Assembly (NCBI GenBank): GCA_031260975.1
Contig: JAISKJ010000007.1
Coordinates: 1-51,669, forward strand
Reading direction: 5' to 3'
Length of the DNA stretch: 51,669 nt
DNA from: Christensenellaceae bacterium
Lineage (GTDB): Bacteria > Bacillota > Clostridia > Christensenellales > UBA1242
This document shows, in pieces, positions 8,881 to 19,786 of the stretch. The translations under genes and the position numbers were made by a program. Each line of letters starts with the position of its first letter. Position 1 is the first letter of the stretch. Under the pieces are notes generated by a model. It searched no databases. It saw only the letters and a program-made list of their open reading frames with translations, and had not been told where the DNA came from.

Positions 8881-10248
8881 ATGCAGGACTTAAAACCCAA
8901 ATGGAATGCAGTTTTAAATAAAATAGAAAGTGAAGTGACTGCGGTCAGTTTTGATTTATGGATTAAAACGCTGGAGCCGATTGATATTGTTGACGGAAAG
9001 CTTATTATTATGTCACCCACAACCGGCGCCAAAAATCAGCTGCTGAAGCTTCACAGTGAAAAACTTAAAACCGCAATAGAAGCGGTTTTTGAAAACATTA
9101 CCGAATTTGTTGTATTGGACCCTGCTGAAAAAAATGAGTTTTTTCAAAATAAAGAGGTTATCCGCAACACTGAAGAGACGGTTTCGATAAAAGAGCCGAT
9201 TTTGCCCAAAAATGCGCTCAACGAGAAATATTCATTTGATAGTTTTGTGGTTGGAAAGAGTAATCAATTTGTATACGCCGCCGCTAGGAGTGTGGCCGAA
9301 GAGCCGGGCCTTAAGTATAATCCGCTGTTTATTTATGGTGGGGTAGGACTTGGAAAAACACACCTGCTTCACGCAATCGGAAACTTTATGAAGCATAACA
9401 GCTCTAACCTTAAGGTTTTATACACCACCTGCGAAAACTTCACTAATGATTATATAAGCTCACTTAGATCCAGCAAAGACAGTTCTAACAGCCTTTTTAG
9501 AGGAAAATACCGTAATGTTGATGTTTTGATGGTTGATGATATTCAATTTATTTCGCGTGCCGAGCGCACTCAAGAAGAGTTTTTTCATACCTTTAACGAC
9601 CTCTATCAAAACAACAAGCAGATTATAATCTGTTCCGACCGTCACCCAAAAGATATTGCAACACTTCAAGACAGAATGGTATCCAGATTTACCAGCGGGC
9701 TTATTCAGGATATTCAACAGCCCGATTATGAAACAAGACTTGCTATCCTTCAAAAAAAGGTGCAAATAGAAAAGTTTAATGTAAACAATAATGTTTTGGA
9801 GTTTATCGCAAAAAACATTGACAGCAATATCCGTGAGCTTGAGGGAGTGCTCAGCAAAGTTATCTTTTACGCCGGCCTTTTGGGAAAAAAAGAAGCTACT
9901 ATAGAAGAAGCAAAAGAAGCGCTTAAAGAACATATTACCACCACTAAAGAAAAAATAACCGCTGACGGAATTATGGAGCGGGTTTGTAAGTATTATAATG
10001 TCTCACGAACCGACATGGTTGGAAAAAAGAAAAATAAAGAAATTGTAGACCCGCGTCAGGTGTGTATTTATCTTATATGCACGCTTCTTGAAGACCTACC
10101 ACTTGCAGCCATCGGAAATATGTTTGGCGGCAGAGATCATACCACAATAATTCACGCAAGAGATAAAATTGCCGGAGGCATAAAGTCAAATTACACTCTC
10201 AGCACTACTATAAGTGACCTTATAGCCATGATAAAAACAGAAAACTAG
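8881..10248 (+). CDS. dnaA: Chromosomal replication initiator DnaA
   Basis: This 455-residue AAA+ initiator opens the origin and recruits the helicase. The N-terminal interaction domain (residues 1-80) begins MQDLKPKWNAVLNKIESEV. After a linker, KYSFDSFVVGKSNQFVYAAA opens the AAA+ domain, with Walker A GGVGLGKTH near 153 and Walker B VLMVDDIQF near 215. The C-terminal helix-turn-helix carries DPRQVCIYLI and the DnaA signature FGGRDHTTIIHA (about 415-426), which contacts DnaA boxes. GAGGGGAGCT precedes the ATG. The gene ends in TAG. The length is normal for the family. Confidence 0.98.
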   Translation: MQDLKPKWNAVLNKIESEVTAVSFDLWIKTLEPIDIVDGKLIIMSPTTGAKNQLLKLHSEKLKTAIEAVFENITEFVVLDPAEKNEFFQNKEVIRNTEETVSIKEPILPKNALNEKYSFDSFVVGKSNQFVYAAARSVAEEPGLKYNPLFIYGGVGLGKTHLLHAIGNFMKHNSSNLKVLYTTCENFTNDYISSLRSSKDSSNSLFRGKYRNVDVLMVDDIQFISRAERTQEEFFHTFNDLYQNNKQIIICSDRHPKDIATLQDRMVSRFTSGLIQDIQQPDYETRLAILQKKVQIEKFNVNNNVLEFIAKNIDSNIRELEGVLSKVIFYAGLLGKKEATIEEAKEALKEHITTTKEKITADGIMERVCKYYNVSRTDMVGKKKNKEIVDPRQVCIYLICTLLEDLPLAAIGNMFGGRDHTTIIHARDKIAGGIKSNYTLSTTISDLIAMIKTEN

Positions 10249-10752
10249 CGGGGTTCTAGGATGCTCATATTTAATATTTATTCATCAAAAATAAAAAAAA
10301 TATAAATAATAAAACATCTGCTAAGGTTGGAGTAAAGCAAATTCCATGTTAATATGTTGACAACTTAAACTTAGAACCCACAACTTATAAACATTTTATC
10401 AAAATTTATTAATCTACATTTTGTATAAATAACCACAAAGATAAAGTAAGAAAGCACAATATATTGTGCTTTCATTATTTTTTATAAAAGTTATCCACTT
10501 TTAAACATTATAATAAAGATTAAGACGATTTAAATAAACAATAATAAAAGTAAATGGGGACGTTTTTTAAATTTTTATGAAAGAGGATTTCTCTTATTTT
10601 ATTGCTATAAAAAGTATGATAAATTATAAAAAAATATATGTTTAATATTTTACATTAACAGCTGTTTTTGTTATACTTAGTCCACTATTAAATATAAGCT
10701 GCCCCAACAGTGTTATTGATATAGAATAAATCGGTAAATGAAGGGTAAAAAT
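10249..10752. other. Candidate replication origin (oriC) region downstream of dnaA
   Basis: This gene-free, very AT-rich stretch lies between dnaA and the next gene. Near-matches to the DnaA box TTATCCACA are TTATCCACT (10491-10499) and TTATAAACA (10385-10393). Both are single-mismatch sites, and weaker ones such as ATAACCACA (10433-10441) also occur. Runs of A/T at 10500-10680 could be the unwinding element. A 24-base perfect palindrome (10450-10473) sits inside. By-eye G/C counts suggest C at least equal to G to the left and G above C to the right, consistent with an origin here. No perfect DnaA box was found, so the call is tentative. Confidence 0.5.
10450..10473. repeat. 24-base perfect palindrome in the origin gap
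   Basis: GAAAGCACAAT/ATATTGTGCTTTC reads identically on both strands and is followed by a T-rich run, so it may terminate dnaA transcription. Its 14-base core CACAATATATTGTG recurs exactly at 41571-41584 after the tRNA gene. Confidence 0.6.
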
Positions 10753-12117
10753 ATGGATTTAAAAATTGTGAAAGTAGACTTTAAAAATCCTGATTTTAAG
10801 GGCCTTAAAGAGGAACTTGAAAAATATCTTGATGTTCAGTATAAAAAATATAATCCTCAGCTTCGTGCAAAATATAGGGAGGCTGATGCTGACATAAATT
10901 TGGCAGGGGCGTATGTTGCTTATGACGAAGGTGTGCCTATCGGCTGCTGCGGATTTATTATAAAAGACAACGAAGTTGCAGAGCTTAAAAAAATGTTTGT
11001 AAAAGAGGGTTTTGGAGGCATTGGTATTGCTACCAGCCTTATCTCTATGGTTGAAGATGATGCGCGCGAATGCGGTATGAAAAAAATGGTGCTTAAAACA
11101 GGGGAGCCGCTTAGGGCTGCAGTTGATTTATATAGAAGTGTAGGGTACGCTATAATTAAAAATTATTCGCCTTATGAGGCTGACCCCACAGCTGTTTGTA
11201 TGGCAAAATCTTTAATTAAAATCAATGTTTGGTCGGCCGAAAAGCGAAATGCTGCACGTGAAGCTTTAGGATATCTAAATTTATATCGCGGCAAGATTTT
11301 TGTTATTAAGTATGACGGTGAGGCTATTGCTGAAAGAAGTGCTCATGAGTCGGTTTTGCATGATATTAAAATATTGGCTCAAAGCGGCATTAAAATAGTT
11401 TTGGTGCACGGCGGCAAGCCTTATATTGAAAAGGAAATAAAAAACAGCGGTGTAATTTCGGAAATGGTGGAAGGCCGGCGTGTTACTACCCCTAAGGTCA
11501 TGGATATAATTAAAGAAACCTATCTTGAACTGATTAACCCGCGTCTGGTTTCATTGATGGATGGTGCCGGCATAGGAATTTCAGGAATAAACGGACATTT
11601 TTTAATGTGTGAAAAAAAGAAAATAGACGGGCAGTGTATGGGATTTTTGGGCAAAATAAAGTCGGTAGACCGCTCTTTGTTGGACAAATTGCTCAATGAC
11701 GGATTTATCCCCGTTGTAAGCCCTTTAGGTGTTGGAAGTGATGGGTATATTTATAACATTAACCCCGAGGATGCGGCAGCTTCAATTGCCAAAGAAATGA
11801 AGGCTGAAAAGTTAATTTTTCTGTCTACTGTTGATGGGATATTAGATAAAAGCGGCAATCTTATGTATGAAATTGATATAGCTGAAGCTGAGAAGCTCAG
11901 AGAAGATAAGCAGATAAGTGAAAACCTATATCCAAAATTTGATGTGACTGTTGATGCTTTACAAAATGGTGTTTCTGCGGTACATATTATTAACGGCACA
12001 AAGCAAGATAGTCTGTTTGACGAAATTATTTCTCACAGCGGTGTTGGCACGATGTTTACTGACAAAAAGGCAGCAGCAAAACGAAGACTGATTGTAGACA
12101 ACTTAAAAAGAGGGTAA
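10753..12117 (+). CDS. GNAT acetyltransferase fused to an acetylglutamate-kinase-like (amino-acid kinase) domain
   Basis: Residues about 1-155 are a GNAT domain: the acetyl-CoA loop appears as KEGFGGIGIATSLISMVEDDA, followed by LYRSVGYAIIKNY. Residues about 178-454 form an amino-acid kinase domain related to ArgB: IKYDGEAI, VLVHGGKPYIEKEI, GRRVTTPKVMDII, NINPEDAAASIA, AEKLIFLSTVDGIL. Acetylglutamate synthase/kinase would be the first two arginine-biosynthesis steps. However, the order GNAT-kinase is the reverse of known bifunctional NAGS-K enzymes. The kinase glycine loops are altered (GG to DG, HGGG to HGGK), so the kinase part may be regulatory. The ATG at 10753 has GAAGGG upstream; an ATG at 10738 is an alternative. 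No other arg genes are near. Confidence 0.75.
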   Translation: MDLKIVKVDFKNPDFKGLKEELEKYLDVQYKKYNPQLRAKYREADADINLAGAYVAYDEGVPIGCCGFIIKDNEVAELKKMFVKEGFGGIGIATSLISMVEDDARECGMKKMVLKTGEPLRAAVDLYRSVGYAIIKNYSPYEADPTAVCMAKSLIKINVWSAEKRNAAREALGYLNLYRGKIFVIKYDGEAIAERSAHESVLHDIKILAQSGIKIVLVHGGKPYIEKEIKNSGVISEMVEGRRVTTPKVMDIIKETYLELINPRLVSLMDGAGIGISGINGHFLMCEKKKIDGQCMGFLGKIKSVDRSLLDKLLNDGFIPVVSPLGVGSDGYIYNINPEDAAASIAKEMKAEKLIFLSTVDGILDKSGNLMYEIDIAEAEKLREDKQISENLYPKFDVTVDALQNGVSAVHIINGTKQDSLFDEIISHSGVGTMFTDKKAAAKRRLIVDNLKRG

Positions 12118-12177
12118 AAACAAAGATTTAAAAGGGAATTGTTAAAATGAAAAATTTTAGCAATGCTCTTTTAAAAA

Positions 12178-12207
12178 TTGACAAATTACCACTATTTGAG
12201 GTATAAT
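12178..12207 (+). promoter_or_regulatory. Promoter of dnaN
   Basis: TTGACA (12178-12183), 18-base spacer, TATAAT (12202-12207). Confidence 0.75.
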
Positions 12208-12230
12208 AAAATCAGAATAAATCATTGTAA

Positions 12231-12246
12231 GCGGCGGCACCGCCGC
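12231..12246 (+). promoter_or_regulatory. GC-only hairpin in the dnaN leader
   Basis: GCGGCGG-CA-CCGCCGC is a perfect stem of pure G/C in otherwise AT-rich DNA. It lies between the dnaN promoter and its ribosome site (AGAGAGGAGAG). It may shield or stabilise the message. Confidence 0.5.
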
Positions 12247-12264
12247 CTGCAGAGAGGAGAGAAA

Positions 12265-13374
12265 ATGCAAGTAGTATGTGAAGGTTTAACATTGGCAGCT
12301 GCTGCTCAAACGGTGAGCAAAGCTATTAGTGCCAAAAGTGCAGATCCTGTTTTAGAAGGCATAAAGATTATTGCCGAAAATGACACGCTGACGCTAAGTG
12401 CCACCAATCTTGAAATAGGAATAGAAAAGACCATCAAAGCTCAGGTTAAAGAGGATGGGGAGGCTGTTATACACGGCAGGTCTTTCAGTGAGTTTATTAA
12501 AAAGCTGAGCGGTGAACAAATTACTCTTACGCTAAACGAAAGCAACCAGCTTCGAATAAACTACACCGACAGCGAAAGCTATATTCAATGTCTTAACAGC
12601 CTGGAGTTTCCCAACCTTAACAAGGTAGACGACGGGCAATATTTTGTCATTTCTCAAAACAATTTAAAAACACTTATCAACAAAAGTATTTTTGCAGTAG
12701 CTATTGACGATAGCAGGCCGATTTTAAAGGGTGTGCTTTTAGAAATTGAGCAGGAAAGCATTAGGGCTATAGCGCTTGATGGGTTTAGGCTTGCCTTGAT
12801 TAAAAAGCCGATAAAACAAACCACGGCCCGAACAAGCATAATAGTTCCCGCCAAAAGCCTTGCTGAAATAAGTAAAATTCTTGAAGACAGTGATGAAGAA
12901 ATCAAGGTTTATATCCAGAAAAACTTTTTAATGGTTGACCTTTTTGATACTAAAATTATTACAAGGCTTATTGATGGAGATTTTATAAATTATTCACAGA
13001 TTATACCTAAAGACTTTACTACAATGATCACCATAAACAAGCTTCAGCTAGAGGATGCCATCGACCGAACTTCGGTGTTCAGCCGTATTGACCGAAACAA
13101 TCTTGTTAAGTTTGACATAAAAGAAAAAGTGCTGACACTGACCAGCACCTCAGATATCGGAAACACTAAAGAAAACATAGCGCTTTCACTTAAAGGCAAA
13201 GATTTAGTGATAGCATTTAATGCAAGGTACTTTACTGAAAGCCTGAGGACTGTAAATCAGGAATTTGTGAATATTAGCTTTAATATGCCGTCAAGTCCAT
13301 GTATTATAACTCCGCCGGAAGGGGACGAATATATCTATCTGATTTTGCCTGTCAGAATTATGGCGCCAAACTAA
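12265..13374 (+). CDS. dnaN: DNA polymerase III beta sliding clamp
   Basis: This 369-residue protein is the processivity clamp. Three repeated clamp folds are visible: residues 1-120 (MQVVCEGLTLAAAAQTVSKA...LSATNLEIGIEKTI), about 125-240 (ISQNNLKTLINKSIFAVAIDDSRPILKGVLLE, DGFRLAL) and about 245-369, ending in the hydrophobic cleft strand YIYLILPVRIMAPN. The ATG at 12265 is chosen because GAGAGGAGAG precedes it and the homology starts there; the frame is open further upstream. The gene lies in the dnaA-dnaN-gyrB-gyrA block, interrupted by the GNAT-kinase gene. A terminator follows, so recF does not share its transcript. Confidence 0.97.
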   Translation: MQVVCEGLTLAAAAQTVSKAISAKSADPVLEGIKIIAENDTLTLSATNLEIGIEKTIKAQVKEDGEAVIHGRSFSEFIKKLSGEQITLTLNESNQLRINYTDSESYIQCLNSLEFPNLNKVDDGQYFVISQNNLKTLINKSIFAVAIDDSRPILKGVLLEIEQESIRAIALDGFRLALIKKPIKQTTARTSIIVPAKSLAEISKILEDSDEEIKVYIQKNFLMVDLFDTKIITRLIDGDFINYSQIIPKDFTTMITINKLQLEDAIDRTSVFSRIDRNNLVKFDIKEKVLTLTSTSDIGNTKENIALSLKGKDLVIAFNARYFTESLRTVNQEFVNISFNMPSSPCIITPPEGDEYIYLILPVRIMAPN

Positions 13375-13434
13375 ACAAGAAAGTCACCAGCGGGCATATT
13401 GATAAACTATTTTAAATTAAAAAAACGCTACATT

Positions 13435-13461
13435 AAAAAACCCGCAATTGTGCGGTTTTTT
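13435..13461 (+). terminator. Rho-independent terminator after dnaN
   Basis: A-run, CCGCA, loop ATTG, TGCGG, six T. Confidence 0.85.
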
Positions 13462-13579
13462 GTTTTGATAAACCTAGAAGGGGGTTTATTGTTTTTGCTG
13501 TTTTGTGTCACACGGGCCCAATTAAAGGCTAAATTCTAGCATTATACCCAAAAAGCGCAAAAAACTTGATAGTTTTTAC

Positions 13580-13608
13580 TTTAATTTTTTTGGGTTTTGT
13601 GCTATAAT
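13580..13608 (+). promoter_or_regulatory. Probable gyrB promoter and structured leader
   Basis: TATAAT at 13603-13608 with a weak -35 (TTTAAT, 13580-13585, spacing 17). The roughly 75-base leader contains a small hairpin AGACTGCCGGTCT. Confidence 0.5.
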
Positions 13609-13668
13609 AAATCAAGTTTAATTATATAGTTGAAAGACTGCCGGTCTGGTAGAAACGATGGGCTTTAA

Positions 13669-15630
<1,962 letters not shown>

Positions 15631-15741
15631 CGGAGATGCTCCCGCGAACAGGGAGAGGTAACTCATAATTGTCATTTCTAAGTAAGCTTTGCGGTGTTAA
15701 AACCCGTCATTAAAACAGTTTTATTGCAGGAGGTAGAAATC

Positions 15742-16041
15742 ATGAAATTTGCCAAGGAATATGAAATGTTTATAAAAGCCAAGGGGCAGGATTCGCAGAT
15801 GATACACTGCATCGAAGAAATGTCGGAGCTCACCAAGGAAATTTGTAAGTATATGCGCGTTGTGCAGTTTGACAGCGCAAACACCGAAAAGCTTGAAAAA
15901 GTTAAACAGAACATAATTGAAGAAACGGCGGATTGCTTGAACTTTTTAGAACAAATGCAGTTGATTTTTGGGGCCGAAGAGGTTGACAAACTGCGGCAGC
16001 AGAAAATAGAGAGAACCATAAAGAAATTACAAGGCAAGTAA
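15742..16041 (+). CDS. MazG-like nucleotide pyrophosphohydrolase
   Basis: This 99-residue all-alpha protein has the MazG metal-binding pattern: IEEMSELTKEICKYMR (EExxE) and, 30 residues on, EETADCLNFLEQMQ (ExxxD). Small MazG-like proteins hydrolyse abnormal or regulatory (d)NTPs to monophosphates (family knowledge); the substrate here is unknown. The ATG at 15742 is fixed by AGGAGGT eight bases upstream. It lies between gyrB and gyrA in the same direction, probably co-transcribed. Confidence 0.75.
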   Translation: MKFAKEYEMFIKAKGQDSQMIHCIEEMSELTKEICKYMRVVQFDSANTEKLEKVKQNIIEETADCLNFLEQMQLIFGAEEVDKLRQQKIERTIKKLQGK

Positions 16042-16075
16042 AATTCATTATTCACAAACGGAGGATTAAAAATAC

Positions 16076-16381
16076 ATGGGTATATTTTCAAAACCGGAGT
16101 TTAATGAAGAGCAGTTAAAAAGTTTTTGGGTCTGGTTCCAAAACAATCAGATTAATGACATTTTACAAATAAATAAAGAAATGGGCGAACGGCTGCAAGA
16201 AATATGCGGAGGCGGACATAATACTGCATGGTATGAGATGGGTTGGGACTTAGGAAGAAATAAAGCATACATAACGTTTTGGGCAGATGGTGGCAAGCAG
16301 ACAAGGGGAGTTTTTAAAAAATTGATTGAATTGGCACCTGATAACATAAAAGAACAATTGATGTTGCGTGTTGAAAACTAA
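16076..16381 (+). CDS. Small conserved-looking protein of unknown function
   Basis: The 101-residue soluble product begins [21 protein letters not shown], rich in aromatic residues, with a Gly-rich centre ([17 protein letters not shown]) and no membrane segment. The start has GGAGG 13 bases upstream. It sits between the MazG-like gene and gyrA with short gaps, so it is probably in the gyrB-gyrA transcript. I do not recognise the family. Confidence 0.6.
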   Translation: MGIFSKPEFNEEQLKSFWVWFQNNQINDILQINKEMGERLQEICGGGHNTAWYEMGWDLGRNKAYITFWADGGKQTRGVFKKLIELAPDNIKEQLMLRVEN

Positions 16382-16428
16382 TATGTCATGTTTTAGAAAT
16401 TAAAGTTAGTAAAAAGTGGGAAAAAGTT

Positions 16429-18909
16429 ATGAAAGAAAAAGAACAGCATAAGGAAAAGGAATTTGTAGACAACACAAAGTATATAAAGGTGCAGGTCGGC
16501 GAGGAAATGCGCAAGTCCTTTATATCATACGCCATGGCCGTAAACGTATCCAGGGCCATACCTGATGTGCGTGACGGACTAAAGCCTGTGCATCGCAGAA
16601 TTTTGTATTCTATGGGCGAGCTTAACCTGTTTAATGACAAGCCCTACCGTAAGTGCGCACGTATTGTCGGTGACGTGCTGGGTAAGTATCACCCTCACGG
16701 CGACAGTGCTGTTTATGAGGCGCTGGTTAGACTTGCTCAGGACTTTTCTATCCGCTGCCCATTGGTGGACGGACAAGGTAACTTTGGAAGCATAGACGGC
16801 GACCCTGCGGCGGCACAAAGGTATACCGAAGCCCGCCTCAGTAAAATTGCGGGTGAGATGCTTAGAGAAATCGATAAAGAAACGGTAAATTTTTACCCAA
16901 ACTTTGACGGCACGCTGCAGCAGCCAGAGGTGCTTCCGTCAAGATTCCCAAACCTTTTAGTTAATGGCGCCGATGGTATAGCGGTGGGTATGGCTACAAA
17001 CATTCCTCCGCACAACCTAAACGAAGTTATAGACGGAGTTATAGCGCTTATTGACAACCCCGGCATTGAAATTGATGACCTTATGAAAATTATCCCCGCT
17101 CCTGACTACCCAACTAAGGGTATAATCATGGGCAGGGCTGCCATACGTAACGCATACAGAACAGGCCGAGGCGGAATAACTATAAGAGCCCGGGCTGAAA
17201 TTGAAGAAAACGAGCGTGGCGGAAAGTCATCAATTGTTGTAACCGAGCTTCCGTATCAGGTAAACAAAGCAAAACTTATTGAGCAGATTGCAGAGCTTGT
17301 TAAAGACAAAAAGATTGAAGGTATAAGCGACATCCGCGAAGAAAGTGACCGCGACGGTATGCGTATTGTTGTGGAAGTCAAAAAGGATGCAAATGCTCAG
17401 GTCGTTTTAAATATGCTGTATAAGCATACTCCCATGCAGATAGGAAACGGAATAATATTTCTGGCTCTTGTTGCGGGTGAGCCTAGAATTTTGAACCTTA
17501 AAGAAATGCTCTATCACTATCTTGACCACCAAAAAGAAGTCATTATAAGACGAACAAGATATGATCTGGAGCGTGCTCAGGAAAAGGCACATATTCTTGA
17601 GGGGCTTGTTATCGCACTTGCCAATATTGACAAGGTTATAAAAATCATTAAAGCAAGTCAGGATAAGATTGAAGCGTCGCAAAAGCTTTGTTCAAATTTT
17701 GCGCTTAGCGAACGTCAGGCCAACGCGATTTTGGAAATGCGCTTACAGAGGCTTACTTCTCTTGAAGTGTTTAAGATAAAAGAAGAGCTTCAGCAGCTTG
17801 AAGCCTTGATTGTTGAATATAAGAGCATCCTCAAAAGCGAAGCCAAGGTGCTTACTATCATAAAAACCGAGCTTGGCGAAGTGAGAGAAAAATACGGCAC
17901 TCCCAGACAGACTGAAATAAGCATAGACGAGGGCGAGGTTGACATAGAAGACCTGATTGAAAAGCAGGATGTGGTGATATCACTCACTCACTTCGGATAT
18001 ATTAAACGTTTGCCGCTTATTGAATACAAAACCCAGAAACGGGGTGGCGTTGGAGTCTCCAGCCATAAGACTAAAGAGGAAGACTTTGTCGAAAATATGT
18101 TTGTGTGCTCGACGCATGATGATTTGCTGTTCTTCACCAACTTTGGCAAAGTGTATTGCAAAAAAGCTTATACCGTGCCCGAAGCTCAGCGCAATGCAAA
18201 GGGGAGAGCAATTATAAACCTTCTTCAGCTGGATGATGACGAAAGCGTGACAGCTGTGATTAAGATTGACGAAAACACTAAGGGCAACCTTATTATGGCT
18301 ACCCGCGAGGGTTTAATAAAAAAGACCAAGCTTGAAGAATTTATTAAAATCAGAAAAGTTGGCAAGGTCGCCATAAAGCTGAACGAAACCGACAGACTTA
18401 TCTGCGTAAATGTCACAAGCGGCAGAGATGAAATTTTGATAGCCAGCCACGAGGGCAAGTGTATAAGGTTCAGCGAACAGGATGTAAGAATTATGGGCCG
18501 TGATACTCAGGGTGTGAGAAGCATGAAGCTTGGCAAAAACGACTATATTGTTGACATGGCGGTGCTCAAAAACGGCTATCAAATTTTGACTATAACTGAA
18601 AATGGTTATGGAAAAAGAACAGATCCCGCTGACTATAGATTGCAGTCGCGCGGCGGAAAAGGTATTAAGGCGGGCGTATTTAGCGCCAAGACCGGAAACC
18701 TTGTCAACCTCAAACAGGTAGCGCAGGACGAGGACGTAATCATAATAGCCGACAACGGCATGATTATTCGCCTTCGAGCAAAAGAGATAAGTAAAATAGG
18801 CCGTGACACTCAGGGCGTAAGAATTATGCGAATAAAAGACCAGAACTACAAAATTGTGTGCGCGTCTGTCACCGCTCATCAGGATGAAGAGGACATTATA
18901 GAGGAATAA
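16429..18909 (+). CDS. gyrA: DNA gyrase subunit A
   Basis: The DNA-breaking subunit, 826 residues. The winged-helix region holds [33 protein letters not shown]. The catalytic tyrosine is in [12 protein letters not shown], preceded by the quinolone-region sequence [22 protein letters not shown] long coiled-coil gate follows, then the C-terminal six-bladed domain. The GyrA box is QKRGGVG near residue 536, one lysine different from the usual QRRGGKG; a second QSRGGKG occurs in the last blades. This supports gyrase over topoisomerase IV. The ribosome site is weak (GTGGGAAAA). The end is 10 bases before the next gene. Confidence 0.97.
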   Translation: MKEKEQHKEKEFVDNTKYIKVQVGEEMRKSFISYAMAVNVSRAIPDVRDGLKPVHRRILYSMGELNLFNDKPYRKCARIVGDVLGKYHPHGDSAVYEALVRLAQDFSIRCPLVDGQGNFGSIDGDPAAAQRYTEARLSKIAGEMLREIDKETVNFYPNFDGTLQQPEVLPSRFPNLLVNGADGIAVGMATNIPPHNLNEVIDGVIALIDNPGIEIDDLMKIIPAPDYPTKGIIMGRAAIRNAYRTGRGGITIRARAEIEENERGGKSSIVVTELPYQVNKAKLIEQIAELVKDKKIEGISDIREESDRDGMRIVVEVKKDANAQVVLNMLYKHTPMQIGNGIIFLALVAGEPRILNLKEMLYHYLDHQKEVIIRRTRYDLERAQEKAHILEGLVIALANIDKVIKIIKASQDKIEASQKLCSNFALSERQANAILEMRLQRLTSLEVFKIKEELQQLEALIVEYKSILKSEAKVLTIIKTELGEVREKYGTPRQTEISIDEGEVDIEDLIEKQDVVISLTHFGYIKRLPLIEYKTQKRGGVGVSSHKTKEEDFVENMFVCSTHDDLLFFTNFGKVYCKKAYTVPEAQRNAKGRAIINLLQLDDDESVTAVIKIDENTKGNLIMATREGLIKKTKLEEFIKIRKVGKVAIKLNETDRLICVNVTSGRDEILIASHEGKCIRFSEQDVRIMGRDTQGVRSMKLGKNDYIVDMAVLKNGYQILTITENGYGKRTDPADYRLQSRGGKGIKAGVFSAKTGNLVNLKQVAQDEDVIIIADNGMIIRLRAKEISKIGRDTQGVRIMRIKDQNYKIVCASVTAHQDEEDIIEE

Positions 18910-18919
18910 AAAGTGCCCT

Positions 18920-19294
18920 GTGTATACTATTGATGATATTGAAAAAATATTAAACGAAATAGCGGATGAAATTCCAGATGAGTTTTTTAAACACCTAAAC
19001 GGCGGAGTAGTATTGCTGGATAGATGTGAGGCCCTCTCTCAAGATGGGGTAAAATTATGCACATTGGGAGAATATCATCATGACAGTCTGGGCCGCTGGA
19101 TATGCATTTATTATGGTTCTTTTATGCGACTATATTCGGACGTATCTGAGGACGTATTGCGTAAAGAGCTGCGCGAGACAGTATTTCATGAATTTACCCA
19201 CCATTTGGAATCGCTCGCTGGCGAACGCGGACTTGAAATTAAAGACGAAATCAGAATGAAAGAATATCTAAAAAACACGAGCAATAAAAAGTGA
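18920..19294 (+). CDS. Zincin-like metallopeptidase family protein (HExxH)
   Basis: The 124-residue protein matches the small zincin-like family: it ends with TVFHEFTHHLESLAGERGLE, where HEFTH is the zinc site and the downstream Glu/Asp may be the third ligand. A GTG start (18920) is used, preceded by GAGGAAT at the end of gyrA. An ATG is not available in frame upstream without a stop. The substrate of this family is unclear. It is very likely co-transcribed with gyrA. Confidence 0.75.
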   Translation: MYTIDDIEKILNEIADEIPDEFFKHLNGGVVLLDRCEALSQDGVKLCTLGEYHHDSLGRWICIYYGSFMRLYSDVSEDVLRKELRETVFHEFTHHLESLAGERGLEIKDEIRMKEYLKNTSNKK

Positions 19295-19353
19295 AATTGA
19301 TTTGCCGGAATATTATTTGGATTTTGTATACGTTAAGAAATGTCAAAATATAA

Positions 19354-19382
19354 TTTACAATATTTTATGGGTATGATATAAT
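19354..19382 (+). promoter_or_regulatory. Promoter of the 74-residue gene
   Basis: TTTACA (19354-19359), 17-base spacer, TATAAT (19377-19382). Confidence 0.7.
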
Positions 19383-19413
19383 ATTTTTGCAAAATAATTT
19401 AAGGGGTTTTGAT

Positions 19414-19638
19414 ATGAGTAAAGGTGTTCCTGATGTAGTTGAAAAAATATGCCCGACACCAAACGGCGGCGACAGAGCAATAGGGGCTTTTTTGGATGAA
19501 AATAGACAGCCCACAAGTAAGGACAATGCCAAATATTTTTTAGTTAAGGAACTGAAGCAGGGTAAGGGTATTTGCAAAATTCTTTATGAAATCACCAGTA
19601 CCGGGACACTTAAGATGCTTAACAAAACTATGCTGTAA
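19414..19638 (+). CDS. Small soluble protein of unknown function
   Basis: It codes 74 residues, beginning MSKGVPDVVEKICPTPNGGD and rich in Lys and Gly, with no membrane segment or recognised motif. AAGGGG precedes the ATG at 19414. It has its own promoter (19354-19382) and terminator (19650-19677), so it is a clear single-gene unit and probably well expressed. Confidence 0.65.
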   Translation: MSKGVPDVVEKICPTPNGGDRAIGAFLDENRQPTSKDNAKYFLVKELKQGKGICKILYEITSTGTLKMLNKTML

Positions 19639-19649
19639 AAAGTTTTTTC

Positions 19650-19677
19650 GCCCTATGTAAAAACATAGGGCTTTTTT
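19650..19677 (+). terminator. Rho-independent terminator
   Basis: GCCCTATG, loop TAAAAA, CATAGGGC, six T. Confidence 0.9.
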
Positions 19678-19786
19678 ATGCCTAAATATAACATCCTTAA
19701 TTACACCGAATTGAAGTGCACAAATCCGGAGTTTCCAACTTAATGGTTTATATTCTTTTGTGGATGGCCTAAACATATAATGAACC

